A DNA stretch of 34,719 nt from NCBI GenBank assembly GCA_937923255.1, contig CALAIL010000014.1, positions 1-34,719 on the forward strand, given 5' to 3'. A model generated the notes under the pieces. That model made no database searches, had not been told where the DNA came from, and worked only from the letters and a program-made list of their open reading frames with translations. Below are positions 18,584 to 28,309 of the stretch, in pieces. The first letter of the stretch is position 1; each line of letters starts with the position of its first letter. Origin of the DNA: an uncultured Propionivibrio sp. (lineage in GTDB: Bacteria > Pseudomonadota > Gammaproteobacteria > Burkholderiales > Rhodocyclaceae). The translations under genes were made by a program, and so were the position numbers.

Positions 18584-19684
18584 ATGAAGCCGAATGAGGC
18601 GCTGTCCCGCCAACTGGCAGAAGTGCGCGACCAGATCGACGCCATCGATGTGCATTTGTTGGCGCTGCTCAACCAGCGTGCAGCCTGCGCGCAGCGCGTC
18701 GGCGCCATCAAGGCGGAACATGGCGAAGCGGACGTAATCTATCGTCCCGAGCGGGAAGCCCAGGTACTGCGGCGCATTCGGGAGATGAACCGCGGGCCTT
18801 TGTCTGACGAAGGGGTTGTCCGTTTCTTTCGTGAAATTATGTCCGCCTGCCTGTCGCTCGAACGGCCGCTGGGCGTGGCTTTTCTCGGACCGCTCGGCAC
18901 TTTTTCGGAAAGCGCTGCCGTCAAGCATTTCGGCCATGCGGCGCGTTTGTTCCCGCAAGATTCGATTGACCGCATTTTCCGTGTGGTCGAAGCCCGCCAT
19001 GCCGACTATGCCGTTGTTCCCACTGAAAATTCAACGGAAGGCGCTATCGGGCGGGTGATGGATCTGCTGATGACGACGCCCTTGCGTATCTGCGGCGAAG
19101 TTCTCATGCGCATCCAGCAACATTTACTGTCCCGTGAAACGGCGCTGGAAAAAATCACCAAAGTGTATTCGCATGCACAGTCGCTGGCGCAATGCCATGA
19201 GTGGCTGAGCCGTATGTTGCCGCAAGCGCAGCGCATTTCGGTGGGCAGCAATGCGCAGGCGGCGCAGATGGCCGCTGGCGATGAAGCAGGGGCGGCGGCA
19301 ATTGCCGGCGATGCGGCGGCCGAGCGCTATGGTTTGCCACGGCTGGCCGAAAATATTGAGGACGAACCGAACAATACGACCCGTTTTCTGGTGCTGGGCC
19401 ATCAGGATGCCGGCGTTTCCGGCCGCGATAAGACCTCGCTGATCATGTCGGCGCCGAACCGAACGGGGTCTCTGGTCGACCTGCTGATGCCTTTTACCGA
19501 GCACGGCGTGTCGATGACGCGCCTGGAATCCCGCCCCGCGCGCCATACCCTGTGGGAATACGTGTTCTACGTCGATATCGACGGGCATCGGCAGGATGCC
19601 AACGTTGCTCAGGCACTGACGGCGCTGGAGCAGCGCGCGGCCTATTTGCGCGTACTGGGCTCCTACCCGGCGGCGCTCTACTGA
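18584..19684 (+). CDS. pheA: PheA, bifunctional chorismate mutase/prephenate dehydratase
   Basis: P-protein converting chorismate via prephenate to phenylpyruvate for phenylalanine synthesis. The 366 residues divide into an AroQ-type chorismate mutase helix bundle (about 1-90, LAEVRDQIDAIDVHLLALLNQR), a prephenate dehydratase domain (about 95-275, starting VAFLGPLGTFSESAA and containing the catalytic TRF of NNTTRFLVLG near 264), and a C-terminal ACT domain with the ESRP motif (near 314) that binds phenylalanine for feedback inhibition. Start ATG 18584 is chosen because it precedes a normal CM domain; a ribosome site is weak. It forms an aromatic amino acid cluster with tyrA and aroA. Confidence 0.97.
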   Translation: MKPNEALSRQLAEVRDQIDAIDVHLLALLNQRAACAQRVGAIKAEHGEADVIYRPEREAQVLRRIREMNRGPLSDEGVVRFFREIMSACLSLERPLGVAFLGPLGTFSESAAVKHFGHAARLFPQDSIDRIFRVVEARHADYAVVPTENSTEGAIGRVMDLLMTTPLRICGEVLMRIQQHLLSRETALEKITKVYSHAQSLAQCHEWLSRMLPQAQRISVGSNAQAAQMAAGDEAGAAAIAGDAAAERYGLPRLAENIEDEPNNTTRFLVLGHQDAGVSGRDKTSLIMSAPNRTGSLVDLLMPFTEHGVSMTRLESRPARHTLWEYVFYVDIDGHRQDANVAQALTALEQRAAYLRVLGSYPAALY

Positions 19685-19720
19685 GCGGCAGAAAAACAGC
19701 GAATCGGGAGGCGGCAGAGC

Positions 19721-20611
19721 ATGGCAATGCGCGAACAGGCAGAATTTGGCAAGCTAGTCATCTTCGGCGCGGGACTGGTGGGTGGCTCCTTCGCCCTGGC
19801 GCTCAAGGCTGCCGGGCAGGTGCAGGAGGTTATCGGCTTCGGTCGCAGCCTGTCGGGGCTGAAACAGGCGCTGGAGTTCGGTATCGTCGATCGTATCGGC
19901 ATCAATCCGGGGCATGAAATTCCCGATGCCGATCTCGTGCTGATTGCCACGCCCGTGGCGCAGATGCCGGAAGTCATGGCGCGTATTGCCCCCTACCTCG
20001 GCGAGCGGACGCTTGTGACTGACGGCGGCAGCACCAAAATGGATGCGGTGGCTGCCGCGCGCGAATTTTTCGGCGGCAGGATCGGACAGTTCATCCCCGG
20101 CCATCCGATCGCAGGCGCCGAGCACAGTGGGCCGGCGGCGGCGCGCGCGGATCTTTACCGTAATAAGAAGGTCGTTCTGACACCGCTGCCGGAAAACACC
20201 CCGCTCGATGTCGCCCGTATCCGTTCGGCTTGGGAATGGTGCGGAGCGCAGATCCATGAATTGTCGCCGGCAGAGCACGACCGTATTTTCGCCGCCGTCA
20301 GCCATTTGCCGCATCTGCTCTCGTATGCGTTGGTGTACGATCTGGCGCAGCGCGAGGATAGCGGACGGTTGTTTGCCTTTGCCGCCAGTGGCTTCCGCGA
20401 CTTCACCCGTATTGCCGCCAGCCATCCGGAAATGTGGCGCGATATCTGCTTGTCCAACCGCCTTCCGCTCCTGGCGGAACTGGAAGCTTACCGACGGCAG
20501 CTCGATGCACTGTATGCGGCGCTGGAGGCCAATGATGGCGGGCGCTTGAACGATGTCTTTACCGCCGCGCGCGCCGCGCGCCGCGCTTGGGCCAGCGAGG
20601 CGGAAAAATAG
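19721..20611 (+). CDS. tyrA: TyrA, prephenate dehydrogenase
   Basis: NAD(P)-dependent oxidative decarboxylase of prephenate (or arogenate) leading to tyrosine. The Rossmann nucleotide loop GAGLVGGS is at residues 16-23, followed by the family blocks VTDGGSTK and the [19 protein letters not shown] substrate region; [12 protein letters not shown] begins the helical dimerisation domain. The 296-residue length is normal for the monofunctional enzyme. GGGAGG stands 9 nt before the ATG. It follows pheA by 36 bp and precedes aroA-cmk by 41 bp, so all three are probably one operon. Cofactor and prephenate/arogenate choice cannot be settled by eye. Confidence 0.95.
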   Translation: MAMREQAEFGKLVIFGAGLVGGSFALALKAAGQVQEVIGFGRSLSGLKQALEFGIVDRIGINPGHEIPDADLVLIATPVAQMPEVMARIAPYLGERTLVTDGGSTKMDAVAAAREFFGGRIGQFIPGHPIAGAEHSGPAAARADLYRNKKVVLTPLPENTPLDVARIRSAWEWCGAQIHELSPAEHDRIFAAVSHLPHLLSYALVYDLAQREDSGRLFAFAASGFRDFTRIAASHPEMWRDICLSNRLPLLAELEAYRRQLDALYAALEANDGGRLNDVFTAARAARRAWASEAEK

Positions 20612-20652
20612 GGACAACAGAAAAAACTACAAGCACTGGAGAAGGCAGGCGT

Positions 20653-22614
20653 ATGGAGGCAATAAAAAAACAGGCATTTATCGATCTGCCGGCCTTGTGC
20701 TCGGCGGGCGGCGTCGTGCGCCTGCCTGGTTCAAAGAGTCTGTCCAACCGTCTGCTGTTGCTATCCGCGTTGTCCGCAGGTGAAACCGAAATTTCCGGCC
20801 TGCTGGCATCCGATGATACGGCACGTATGCTGGATGCCCTGCGGATTCTGGGTGTTCGCATCGAATCGCAGGGTGCGTCAGGGGTTCGAGTGCAGGGTGT
20901 CGGCGGACGCTTTCCCGTGCGAAAAGCGGCGTTATTTCTGGGCAATGCCGGCACGGCCTTCCGCTCGCTGACCGCCGTACTGGCATTGGCTGGCGGCGAT
21001 TACACGCTTTCCGGCGTGCCGCGCATGCACGAACGGCCGATCGGTGATCTGGTCGATGGGCTTCGCCGTCTGGGAGCGCACATCGATTATCTGGGCAATG
21101 AAAATTACCCGCCGCTGGCCATCCGTCCGGCGACGGTTCGGCCGGGCGGATGCGTGCAAATTCGCGGCGACGTGTCCAGCCAGTTTCTCAGCGGCCTGCT
21201 GATGGCGCTCCCGCTGGGCGGCGTGGAAACGGCCGTCGAGGTGACCGGCGAGCTGATTTCCCGGCCTTATGTCGAAATGACGTTGGCCGTGATGGCGCGC
21301 TTTGGTGTTGAGGTCATTCGTGAAGGCGGGCGGCGCTTCGTTGTACCGGCGGGCAGTGCCTATCGTTCGCCGGGGCGGGTGCACGTCGAAGGCGATGCAT
21401 CTTCTGCTTCGTATTTCCTGGCGCTGGGCGCGCTGGGGGGCGGGCCGGTGCGTGTCGAAGGCGTCGGTGCCGACTCGGTTCAGGGCGATGTGCGTTTTGC
21501 CGAGGCGCTGGCCCGGATGGGCGCGCGTATTGATGTCGGCGACCGCGCCATTACCGCGCGTGCGCCGGCAAGTGGGCGTTTGTACGGCATCGACCTCGAC
21601 GCCAATGCGATCCCTGATGCGGCGATGACGCTGGCGACAACGGCGCTCTTCGCCGAAGGGGTGACGACGCTGAGGAATATCGCCAGTTGGCGCGTCAAGG
21701 AAACCGATCGTATTGCTGCGATGGCCGCCGAGCTGGAAAAGCTGGGCGCCACGGTCGATACGGGGGCGGACTGGCTGCGCATCCATCCGCCGGCGGGCGG
21801 GCTGTCTTCGCCGCCGGAAGGCGTCGATACGTATGAGGATCATCGCATGGCGATGTGTTTTTCACTGGCCGCATTTGGGGTGCCGGTGCGCATCAACGAT
21901 CCGGAATGTGTCGCCAAGACTTTTCCCGATTACTTTGCCCGTTTTGCCGAGGTGACGCAGGCGGTTCCGGTGATCGCCATCGACGGGCCTTCGGCATCGG
22001 GAAAGGGAACCGTGGCGGCGCGCGTGGCAACGGCGCTCGGCTGGCATTATCTCGATTCCGGTGCGCTGTATCGCCTGACGGCGCTGGCGGCACAGCGTGC
22101 TGGCGTCGCCTGGGATGATGAACAGGCGTTGGCGGTGATCGCCGCCCGGCTGAATGTCAGGTTTGATTCGGACTCAGTGTGGCTTGCCGGCGAGCCGGTG
22201 AGCGCGGCAATTCGCAGCGAGGTAATTTCCGCGGGCGCCTCGCAGGTCGCGGCATGGCCGGCCGTGCGTGCAGCATTGCTATTCCGTCAGCGCCTTTTCC
22301 GGCGCGCGCCGGGCTTGGTGACGGATGGGCGTGATATGGGATCGGTCGTTTTTCCTGATGCGCAGACCAAGATTTTTCTGACCGCACGTGTCGAAGTTCG
22401 TGCGCAAAGACGCTATCAGCAGTTGAGAGAAAATGGGATGTCTGCTAGCATTCAGCCCATTTTGCAGGATTTGCGTGAGCGCGACGAACGCGATAGTCAA
22501 CGTTCGGTTGCGCCGCTCCGGCAAAGTGAAGATGCCTGTCTACTCGATACCTCCGATCTGACGATCGAGCAGGCCGTCGAAAAAGTATTGGCCTGGCATG
22601 GCAAAGCGGTTTAG
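20653..22614 (+). CDS. aroA-cmk: Fused EPSP synthase (AroA) - cytidylate kinase (Cmk)
   Basis: A single 653-residue frame joins two enzymes. Residues 1 to ~437 are 5-enolpyruvylshikimate-3-phosphate synthase (shikimate pathway), with Lys28 in [10 protein letters not shown], the RPIGDLVD and [13 protein letters not shown] blocks, IPDAAM, VKETDRI and [10 protein letters not shown]. Residues from ~438 are CMP kinase, with P-loop GPSASGKGT (445-453), YLDSGALYR and [14 protein letters not shown]. No stop or new ribosome site separates them. ATG 20653 is chosen for GGAGAAGG upstream; an earlier TTG frame overlaps tyrA. The PEP-site loop reads [10 protein letters not shown] (97-106), with Ser105 where Pro is usual. 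Adjacent separate aroA and cmk genes are the common arrangement; this fusion is known from some relatives. Confidence 0.95.
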   Translation: MEAIKKQAFIDLPALCSAGGVVRLPGSKSLSNRLLLLSALSAGETEISGLLASDDTARMLDALRILGVRIESQGASGVRVQGVGGRFPVRKAALFLGNAGTAFRSLTAVLALAGGDYTLSGVPRMHERPIGDLVDGLRRLGAHIDYLGNENYPPLAIRPATVRPGGCVQIRGDVSSQFLSGLLMALPLGGVETAVEVTGELISRPYVEMTLAVMARFGVEVIREGGRRFVVPAGSAYRSPGRVHVEGDASSASYFLALGALGGGPVRVEGVGADSVQGDVRFAEALARMGARIDVGDRAITARAPASGRLYGIDLDANAIPDAAMTLATTALFAEGVTTLRNIASWRVKETDRIAAMAAELEKLGATVDTGADWLRIHPPAGGLSSPPEGVDTYEDHRMAMCFSLAAFGVPVRINDPECVAKTFPDYFARFAEVTQAVPVIAIDGPSASGKGTVAARVATALGWHYLDSGALYRLTALAAQRAGVAWDDEQALAVIAARLNVRFDSDSVWLAGEPVSAAIRSEVISAGASQVAAWPAVRAALLFRQRLFRRAPGLVTDGRDMGSVVFPDAQTKIFLTARVEVRAQRRYQQLRENGMSASIQPILQDLRERDERDSQRSVAPLRQSEDACLLDTSDLTIEQAVEKVLAWHGKAV

Positions 22615-22914
22615 GGTGCATTTTCAATGCCGGCAGCGATAGGCTTTTATGTTTTTTGTAGTAGCGGTAAAGCAAGTGTAGTAAGCGCGCTGTGGGTTGC
22701 GGCAGATTCTGCGGTTTCTTTTGGAAGTGACCGGATGAAACGGCAGGAATTATGCAGGCTTCTTGTTCAGGCGTTTGGGGTTGTCTGACGGAGGATTGAG
22801 CGTATTCCGTAGATGTAGTCGGAACAGTGCATCGGTTTTAAGCTCAGGCAGCGTTTTTTAGTGTATCCCGCAATCATGCGGTCAATTTATTCATTCAATT
22901 TTTAATTTTCTTTT
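22615..22914 (+). promoter_or_regulatory. rpsA leader region without Shine-Dalgarno
   Basis: 300 bp without a gene. The last ~34 bp before the rpsA ATG (22881-22914) are an A/T- and pyrimidine-rich tract with no Shine-Dalgarno sequence. A small hairpin CCGC-AATCAT-GCGG precedes it at about 22868-22881. By established knowledge, enterobacterial rpsA mRNA also lacks a strong Shine-Dalgarno and is autoregulated by S1 through leader structure; the same is inferred here. No clear -35/-10 pair could be named. Confidence 0.45.
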
Positions 22915-24609
22915 ATGTCCAACATTCCTTCCACGCAAGAGAGTTTTGCCGATCTTTTCGAAGCCAGCCTGCACCGTCAGGAAATGCGCCAGGGCGAAGT
23001 AATTACCGCCGAAGTCGTGCGCATCGATCAGAATTTTGTTGTTGTCAACGCCGGACTGAAGTCTGAGAGCTATATCGATCGTGAGGAATTCCTCAACGAC
23101 CAGGGTGAGCTTGAAGTACAGGTCGGCGATTTTGTTCAAGTGGCCATCGACCAGCTTGAAAACGGTTTTGGTGAAACCCGTCTCTCGCGTGAACGCGCCA
23201 AGCGCGTCGCAGCCTGGAATTACCTCGAAGAAGCGCTAACGCAAGGTTCTCTGATTTCCGGAACGATCACCGGTAAGGTGAAGGGTGGTCTGACCGTCAT
23301 GGCGCATAGCGTGCGCGCCTTCCTGCCCGGGTCGCTGGTCGATTTGCGTCCGGTCAAGGATACGACGCCGTACGAAGGCAAAACATTCGAATTCAAAGTG
23401 ATCAAGCTGGATCGCAAGCGCAACAACGTGGTTGTGTCGCGGCGCGCCGTGCTTGAGGCGACAGTCGGCGAAGAACGCGAAGCGCTGCTGGCCAATCTCA
23501 AGGAAGGCAGCATCATCAAGGGCGTCGTCAAGAATATTACCGATTACGGCGCATTCGTTGATCTCGGCGGTATCGACGGCCTTCTGCACATCACCGATCT
23601 GGCCTGGCGTCGTGTGCGCCATCCGTCCGAAGTGCTGGCGGTGGGCGACGAAGTGCAGGCCAAGATTCTCAAATTCGATCAGGAGAAGAACCGCGTATCG
23701 CTCGGTCTCAAGCAACTGGGCGAAGATCCGTGGGTTGGTATTGCCCGCCGTTACCCGCAGGGCACGCGCCTGTTCGGCAAGGTGACCAATCTGACCGATT
23801 ACGGCGCATTCGTCGAAATTGAACAGGGCATCGAAGGCCTGGTTCACGTTTCGGAAATGGACTGGACGAACAAGAACGTCCATCCGTCCAAGGTTGTCCA
23901 GCTGGGCGATGAAGTCGAGGTGATGATCCTCGAAATCGACGAAGATCGCCGCCGTATCTCGCTCGGTATGAAGCAATGCATGCCGAATCCGTGGGATGAC
24001 TTTGCGATGAACTACAAGAAAGGGGACAAGGTCAAGGGCGCAATCAAGTCGATTACCGATTTCGGTATCTTTATTGGCCTGCCGGGCGGTATCGACGGTC
24101 TGGTGCATCTTTCCGATCTGTCGTGGTCGACGCCAGGCGAGGAGGCGATTCGCAACTTCAAGAAGGGCGACGAGGTGGAAGCCGTCGTGCTGGCGATCGA
24201 CACCGAGAAAGAGCGTATTTCGCTGGGCATCAAGCAGCTTGACGGCGATCCCTACACCGCGTTTATCGCAACGCATGACAAGAACGCCATCGTCAAGGGA
24301 ACCGTCAAGTCGGTGGATGCGCGTGGTGCCGTGATTGCGCTGGAAGGCGAGATGGAAGGCTACCTGCGTGCTTCCGAAGTCTCGCGCGAGCGTATCGACG
24401 ATCTGACCAAGGTTTACAAGGAAGGCGACGAAGTCGAGGCGATGATCATCAACATCGACCGCAAGACGCGTTCGATCAACCTGTCGATCAAGGCCAAGGA
24501 TCAGGCCGAGCAGCATCAGGCGATGCAGAAACTGTCTGCGGAAAGCAGTGCCAGCTCTGGCACGACCAACCTCGGCGCCTTGCTGAAGGCCAAGCTCAAC
24601 CAGCAATAG
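22915..24609 (+). CDS. rpsA: RpsA, 30S ribosomal protein S1
   Basis: S1 brings mRNA to the 30S subunit, especially messages with weak Shine-Dalgarno sites. The 564-residue protein has six S1 OB-fold domains, the first two (ribosome-binding) diverged and the next four showing repeated G-K-V/D-Y-G-A/I-F-V signatures such as [20 protein letters not shown] and [21 protein letters not shown]. Length is standard for the proteobacterial six-domain form. Start ATG 22915 gives the typical N-terminus with [10 protein letters not shown]. It follows cmk, the conserved neighbour, and precedes ihfB by a few bases. Confidence 0.98.
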   Translation: MSNIPSTQESFADLFEASLHRQEMRQGEVITAEVVRIDQNFVVVNAGLKSESYIDREEFLNDQGELEVQVGDFVQVAIDQLENGFGETRLSRERAKRVAAWNYLEEALTQGSLISGTITGKVKGGLTVMAHSVRAFLPGSLVDLRPVKDTTPYEGKTFEFKVIKLDRKRNNVVVSRRAVLEATVGEEREALLANLKEGSIIKGVVKNITDYGAFVDLGGIDGLLHITDLAWRRVRHPSEVLAVGDEVQAKILKFDQEKNRVSLGLKQLGEDPWVGIARRYPQGTRLFGKVTNLTDYGAFVEIEQGIEGLVHVSEMDWTNKNVHPSKVVQLGDEVEVMILEIDEDRRRISLGMKQCMPNPWDDFAMNYKKGDKVKGAIKSITDFGIFIGLPGGIDGLVHLSDLSWSTPGEEAIRNFKKGDEVEAVVLAIDTEKERISLGIKQLDGDPYTAFIATHDKNAIVKGTVKSVDARGAVIALEGEMEGYLRASEVSRERIDDLTKVYKEGDEVEAMIINIDRKTRSINLSIKAKDQAEQHQAMQKLSAESSASSGTTNLGALLKAKLNQQ

Positions 24610-24621
24610 AGGGACTTGGGA

Positions 24622-24927
24622 ATGATGACCAAGTCAGATCTGGTCGCGCGCCTCGCGGAGCGGTTTCCCCAGTTGGGTGCGAAAGATGCCGATCTGGCCG
24701 TCAAGATGATACTCGATACGATGTCTGAGGTACTGACCAGGGGCGATCGTATCGAGATCCGCGGCTTCGGCAGTTTTGCGCTCAATTACCGGCCGCCGCG
24801 CATGGGGCGTAACCCCAAGTCCGGCGACAAGGTAAGCGTCCCCGAGAAATGGGTGCCCCATTTCAAGGCCGGCAAGGAATTGCGCGAATGCGTTGATCGC
24901 ACCGTCAAAGCCGGCAAGGCGCAGTGA
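24622..24927 (+). CDS. ihfB: IhfB, integration host factor subunit beta
   Basis: DNA-bending heterodimer subunit, 101 residues. The HU/IHF signature is seen in [44 protein letters not shown], with the Pro of RMGRNP at the tip of the intercalating beta-arm; the IHF-beta type N-terminus [17 protein letters not shown] is clear. Two adjacent ATGs (24622 and 24625) are possible; GAGGGAC lies upstream. It follows rpsA by 12 bp as in most proteobacteria. A strong terminator lies ~100 bp downstream. Confidence 0.97.
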   Translation: MMTKSDLVARLAERFPQLGAKDADLAVKMILDTMSEVLTRGDRIEIRGFGSFALNYRPPRMGRNPKSGDKVSVPEKWVPHFKAGKELRECVDRTVKAGKAQ

Positions 24928-25026
24928 GGCGCGTGTAATCGATGAAGCTGGCTCTCCATGCAAGGCCGCCCGCTGAGGGCGGGATAGCAGGGCGAGCTAT
25001 AACAGAAACATTGAATGTATCGACCC

Positions 25027-25060
25027 TAGGCGGCAACAGCGGTTTGCCGCCTATTTTTTT
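25027..25060 (+). terminator. Rho-independent terminator after ihfB
   Basis: Perfect 10-bp stem TAGGCGGCAA (25027-25036) against TTGCCGCCTA (25044-25053), 7-nt loop, then seven T (25054-25060). It separates the rpsA-ihfB unit from lapB, so the lapB-heptose genes need at least a partial promoter of their own or read-through. Confidence 0.92.
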
Positions 25061-25111
25061 GCAGGGCAAATGCGGGCACGAAAAGCCCCGGGCGGTACAA
25101 GGGGACAAAAG

Positions 25112-26281
25112 ATGATTGAATTCGAATACTGGGAGCTGCTGTTATGTCCCCTGTTTTTTGGCATGGGCTGGCTGGCGGCGCGCATCGACATCAAGCATCT
25201 GGTCAGGGAATCGCGCGCGTTGCCGCGTTCTTACTTCCAGGGGCTGAACTTTCTGCTCAATGAACAACAGGATCGCGCCGTCGAAGCCTTCGTCGAGGCG
25301 GTGAAAATCGATCCGCAGACCGTTGAATTGCACTTTACGCTGGGCAGCCTGTTTCGCCGGCGGGGCGAGACCGAACGCGCCATTCGTATGCACCAGAACC
25401 TCGTCGAGCGTGACGATTTGCCGCAGGATCTCAAATTGCAGGCCATGGCCGAGCTGGGGCAAGACTTTCTCAAAGCGGGATTGCTTGACCGTGCGGAAGC
25501 CATTTTTGAGCAATTGCGCAGTACCGATCTGAACGAGGAAGCCAAGCGCAGTCTTCTGGAAATTTACCAGCTGGAAAAGGACTGGGAGCGCGCCATTACC
25601 ATTGCCGAGGAACTGCCCGATGTCGCTACCCATAAGGAAATCGCCGAGTATTACTGTGAGCTGGCGGCAGCGGCGCTGATCCGCTCGCGCCTTGATGAGG
25701 CATCGGAGTATCTGCGGACGGCGCTGGAAAAAAACCGGCAGTGCGTGCGCGCCAGCCTGCTGCAAGGCGATATCGAAGTCTCGCGGGAGTGTTACGACGA
25801 AGCCATTGCCTGTTGGCAGCGTATCGAACGGCAGGATCCGACCTTTCTGGCGCTGGCGGCCAGCCGCCTGCTTGAAGCCTTTCGCAAGCTCGACCGGCGC
25901 GACGAAGGCGCGCAGTTACTGCGCGGCTATCTTGAGCGCTACCCGTCATTCGATCTCCTCGATGTCGTCTTCCAGCTGGTGCTGGAGAGCGAGGGCGCGG
26001 AGGCCGCCTATGTGCTGGTGCGCGACGAGTTGAAACGCAATCCGACCCTGCTTGGCTTGGACAAGCTGATCGAAGCGCGTGTATTGATGGCGATGCCCGA
26101 AATGCGTGTCGACCTCGATCTGGCCAAGAGTATCATCCAGGGCTATACCCGCCGGCTGGCGCGTTACCGCTGCGATAGCTGCGGTTTCAAGGCACGCCAG
26201 TTCTATTGGCGCTGCCCGGCTTGCGGTGACTGGGAAACCTATTCGCCGAAGCGCAGTGAAGAATTTGAACTGATGCCTTGA
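25112..26281 (+). CDS. lapB: LapB (YciM), LPS assembly regulator
   Basis: Inner-membrane-anchored TPR protein that regulates LPS synthesis by promoting FtsH degradation of LpxC. The 389 residues match the usual length exactly. An N-terminal TM segment (YWELLLCPLFFGMGWLAARID) is followed by TPR units (LNFLLNEQQDRAVEAFVEAVKIDPQTVELHFTLG, read in two helices, and later copies) and a C-terminal rubredoxin-like metal site with paired CxxC motifs (CDSCGFKARQFYWRCPACG, Cys spaced 3 and 3). ATG 25112 is preceded by AAGGGGA; an earlier in-frame start at 25070 has no support. lapA, normally next door, is not present between ihfB and lapB. Confidence 0.95.
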   Translation: MIEFEYWELLLCPLFFGMGWLAARIDIKHLVRESRALPRSYFQGLNFLLNEQQDRAVEAFVEAVKIDPQTVELHFTLGSLFRRRGETERAIRMHQNLVERDDLPQDLKLQAMAELGQDFLKAGLLDRAEAIFEQLRSTDLNEEAKRSLLEIYQLEKDWERAITIAEELPDVATHKEIAEYYCELAAAALIRSRLDEASEYLRTALEKNRQCVRASLLQGDIEVSRECYDEAIACWQRIERQDPTFLALAASRLLEAFRKLDRRDEGAQLLRGYLERYPSFDLLDVVFQLVLESEGAEAAYVLVRDELKRNPTLLGLDKLIEARVLMAMPEMRVDLDLAKSIIQGYTRRLARYRCDSCGFKARQFYWRCPACGDWETYSPKRSEEFELMP

Positions 26282-26300
26282 TGAAAGGAAAGCCTGGAAA

Positions 26301-27278
26301 ATGAGCGCAATGCCCTCAATGTCTGCCGCAGCGTCCGCGCCGCTTGGTGATTTTTCGAACGTTCGCCTGTTGGTCGTCGGCGACGTGATGCTTGACCGCT
26401 ACTGGTTTGGCGATGCTTCGCGCATCTCGCCGGAAGCGCCGGTGCCGGTCGTCAAAATTGAACGCAGTGAAGAACGACCGGGCGGCGCGGCCAATGTGGC
26501 GCGCAATGCCGCGGCGCTCGGTGCGAGTGTTTCGCTGCTGGCCTTGACGGGGGATGACGAGCCCGGGGTGAGCCTGAAGCGGATGATGGAGAAAGAGGGC
26601 GTCGATACCTGCTTCTACATCGACGAAGCCATCGACACGGTTGTCAAACTGCGCGTGATTGCGCGCCAGCAGCAATTACTGCGCATCGACTTTGAAAATG
26701 TGCCGTCGCGTGACGTGCTGCTTGCCAAACTGTCCGAATTTGAACGGCGTTTGCCGGAATTCGACGCCGTGCTGTTTTCCGACTACGGTAAAGGCGGATT
26801 GACGCATGTTAGCGAAATGATCCAGCTGGCGCGGGCCGCCAATAAACTGGTGTTCATCGACCCCAAAGGCGAGGACTATTCGGTCTATGCGGGCGCGACG
26901 GTCATTACTCCCAATAGTGCGGAAATGCGCCAGATCGTTGGCCGCTGGCAGAATGAGGAGGAACTTGAACGCAAGGCCACCGCATTGCGCGAATCCCTGA
27001 AACTGGACGCTTTGCTGGTAACACGCAGCGAAGCGGGCATGTCCTTGTTCCGGGACGGTGGTACGATGCATGAAAAAGCCGTGGCGCGTGAAGTGTACGA
27101 CGTTTCCGGTGCGGGTGATACCGTCATCGCCACATTGGCGGTCATGCTGGCAAGCGGCGCCAGCTGGAGCCGGGCCATTCATGTGGCCAACATGGCTGCC
27201 GGCATCGTCGTCGGAAAGCTGGGCACGGCCGTCTGTACCCGCAAGGAGCTGGAGGCGGCGCTAGGGACAGGGCGCTGA
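26301..27278 (+). CDS. rfaE1: D-glycero-beta-D-manno-heptose-7-phosphate kinase (HldA/RfaE domain I)
   Basis: PfkB-family kinase phosphorylating heptose-7-phosphate to the 1,7-bisphosphate in ADP-heptose synthesis for the LPS inner core. The 325-residue protein carries [11 protein letters not shown] near the N-terminus, [16 protein letters not shown] substrate block, and the PfkB anion-hole/catalytic motif DVSGAGDTV with Asp273 as base. It ends without the nucleotidyltransferase domain found in E. coli HldE, so a separate rfaE2/hldC gene must lie elsewhere. hldD, two steps later in the same pathway, follows after 32 bp. Confidence 0.95.
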   Translation: MSAMPSMSAAASAPLGDFSNVRLLVVGDVMLDRYWFGDASRISPEAPVPVVKIERSEERPGGAANVARNAAALGASVSLLALTGDDEPGVSLKRMMEKEGVDTCFYIDEAIDTVVKLRVIARQQQLLRIDFENVPSRDVLLAKLSEFERRLPEFDAVLFSDYGKGGLTHVSEMIQLARAANKLVFIDPKGEDYSVYAGATVITPNSAEMRQIVGRWQNEEELERKATALRESLKLDALLVTRSEAGMSLFRDGGTMHEKAVAREVYDVSGAGDTVIATLAVMLASGASWSRAIHVANMAAGIVVGKLGTAVCTRKELEAALGTGR

Positions 27279-27310
27279 GCGGCGCCGAAAATGGACTGAG
27301 GAGAAACCCA

Positions 27311-28309
27311 ATGTATGTCATCGTCACCGGCGCGGCCGGATTCATCGGATCCAATATCGTCAAGGCGCTCAATGAGCGCGGCGAGCAGCAGATTCTCGCC
27401 GTCGATAACCTGAAGCGCGCCGACAAGTTCCGCAACCTGGTCGATTGCGAGATCGCCGATTATTTCGATAAGGAAGATTTTCTGGATCGCCTGCTGGCCG
27501 GGGATTTTGACGGTGATATCGCGGCGGTTTTCCACGAAGGCGCCTGCTCAGACACGATGGAATCTGACGGTCGTTACATGATGGAAAACAATTTCCGCTA
27601 CTCGCAGGATCTGCTGGACTGGTGCCTGGATCAGGAAGTGCCGTTTCTCTATGCATCGAGTGCGGCAACCTACGGCGCCAGTCATCAATTCCGCGAAGAA
27701 CGGGCGTGCGAAGCCCCGCTCAACGTATACGGCTATTCAAAATTCCTGTTCGACCAGGTCGTTCGCCAGCGCCTGCCGCACGCCAATTCACAGATTGCCG
27801 GTTTCCGCTATTTCAACGTGTATGGCCCGCGCGAATCGCACAAAGGGCGGATGGCCTCGGTCGCCTTCCATCACTATCACCAGTTCCTCGCCGAAGGCAA
27901 AGTTCGGCTTTTCGAGGGCTGCGATGGCTACGCTGCCGGCGAACAGAAGCGCGATTTCGTCTATGTCGGCGATGTTGCCAAGGTCAAACTCTTTTTTCTC
28001 GATCACCCCGACAAATCGGGCATTTTCAACCTGGGCACCGGGCGGGCGCAGAGCTTCAACGAGCTGGCGGCGGCCAACGTCAATAGCTGCCGGGCGCTCA
28101 GCGGCGCGCCGAAACTGCCGCTTGCCGCCCTGCTTGAACAGGGGTTGATCGAATACGTGCCTTTTCCGGAGGCGCTCAAGGGTAAGTACCAAAGTTTCAC
28201 GCAGGCTGATCTGACGCGCCTGCGCGAAGCCGGTTACGAGGCACCGTTTGCCGATGTCGAAACGGGCGTTGCGCTGTATGTCGACTGGTTGAGCCAGCAC
28301 CATGTATAA
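27311..28309 (+). CDS. hldD: HldD, ADP-L-glycero-D-manno-heptose 6-epimerase
   Basis: Last enzyme of ADP-heptose synthesis, epimerising at C6'' to give the LPS precursor. The 332-residue short-chain dehydrogenase-like protein has the NADP loop TGAAGFIG (6-13), the HldD motif [14 protein letters not shown], catalytic SSAATYG and Tyr140-x-x-x-Lys144 in YGYSK. GAGGAG precedes the start. It overlaps cysM by 8 bp, suggesting translational coupling. Confidence 0.97.
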   Translation: MYVIVTGAAGFIGSNIVKALNERGEQQILAVDNLKRADKFRNLVDCEIADYFDKEDFLDRLLAGDFDGDIAAVFHEGACSDTMESDGRYMMENNFRYSQDLLDWCLDQEVPFLYASSAATYGASHQFREERACEAPLNVYGYSKFLFDQVVRQRLPHANSQIAGFRYFNVYGPRESHKGRMASVAFHHYHQFLAEGKVRLFEGCDGYAAGEQKRDFVYVGDVAKVKLFFLDHPDKSGIFNLGTGRAQSFNELAAANVNSCRALSGAPKLPLAALLEQGLIEYVPFPEALKGKYQSFTQADLTRLREAGYEAPFADVETGVALYVDWLSQHHV

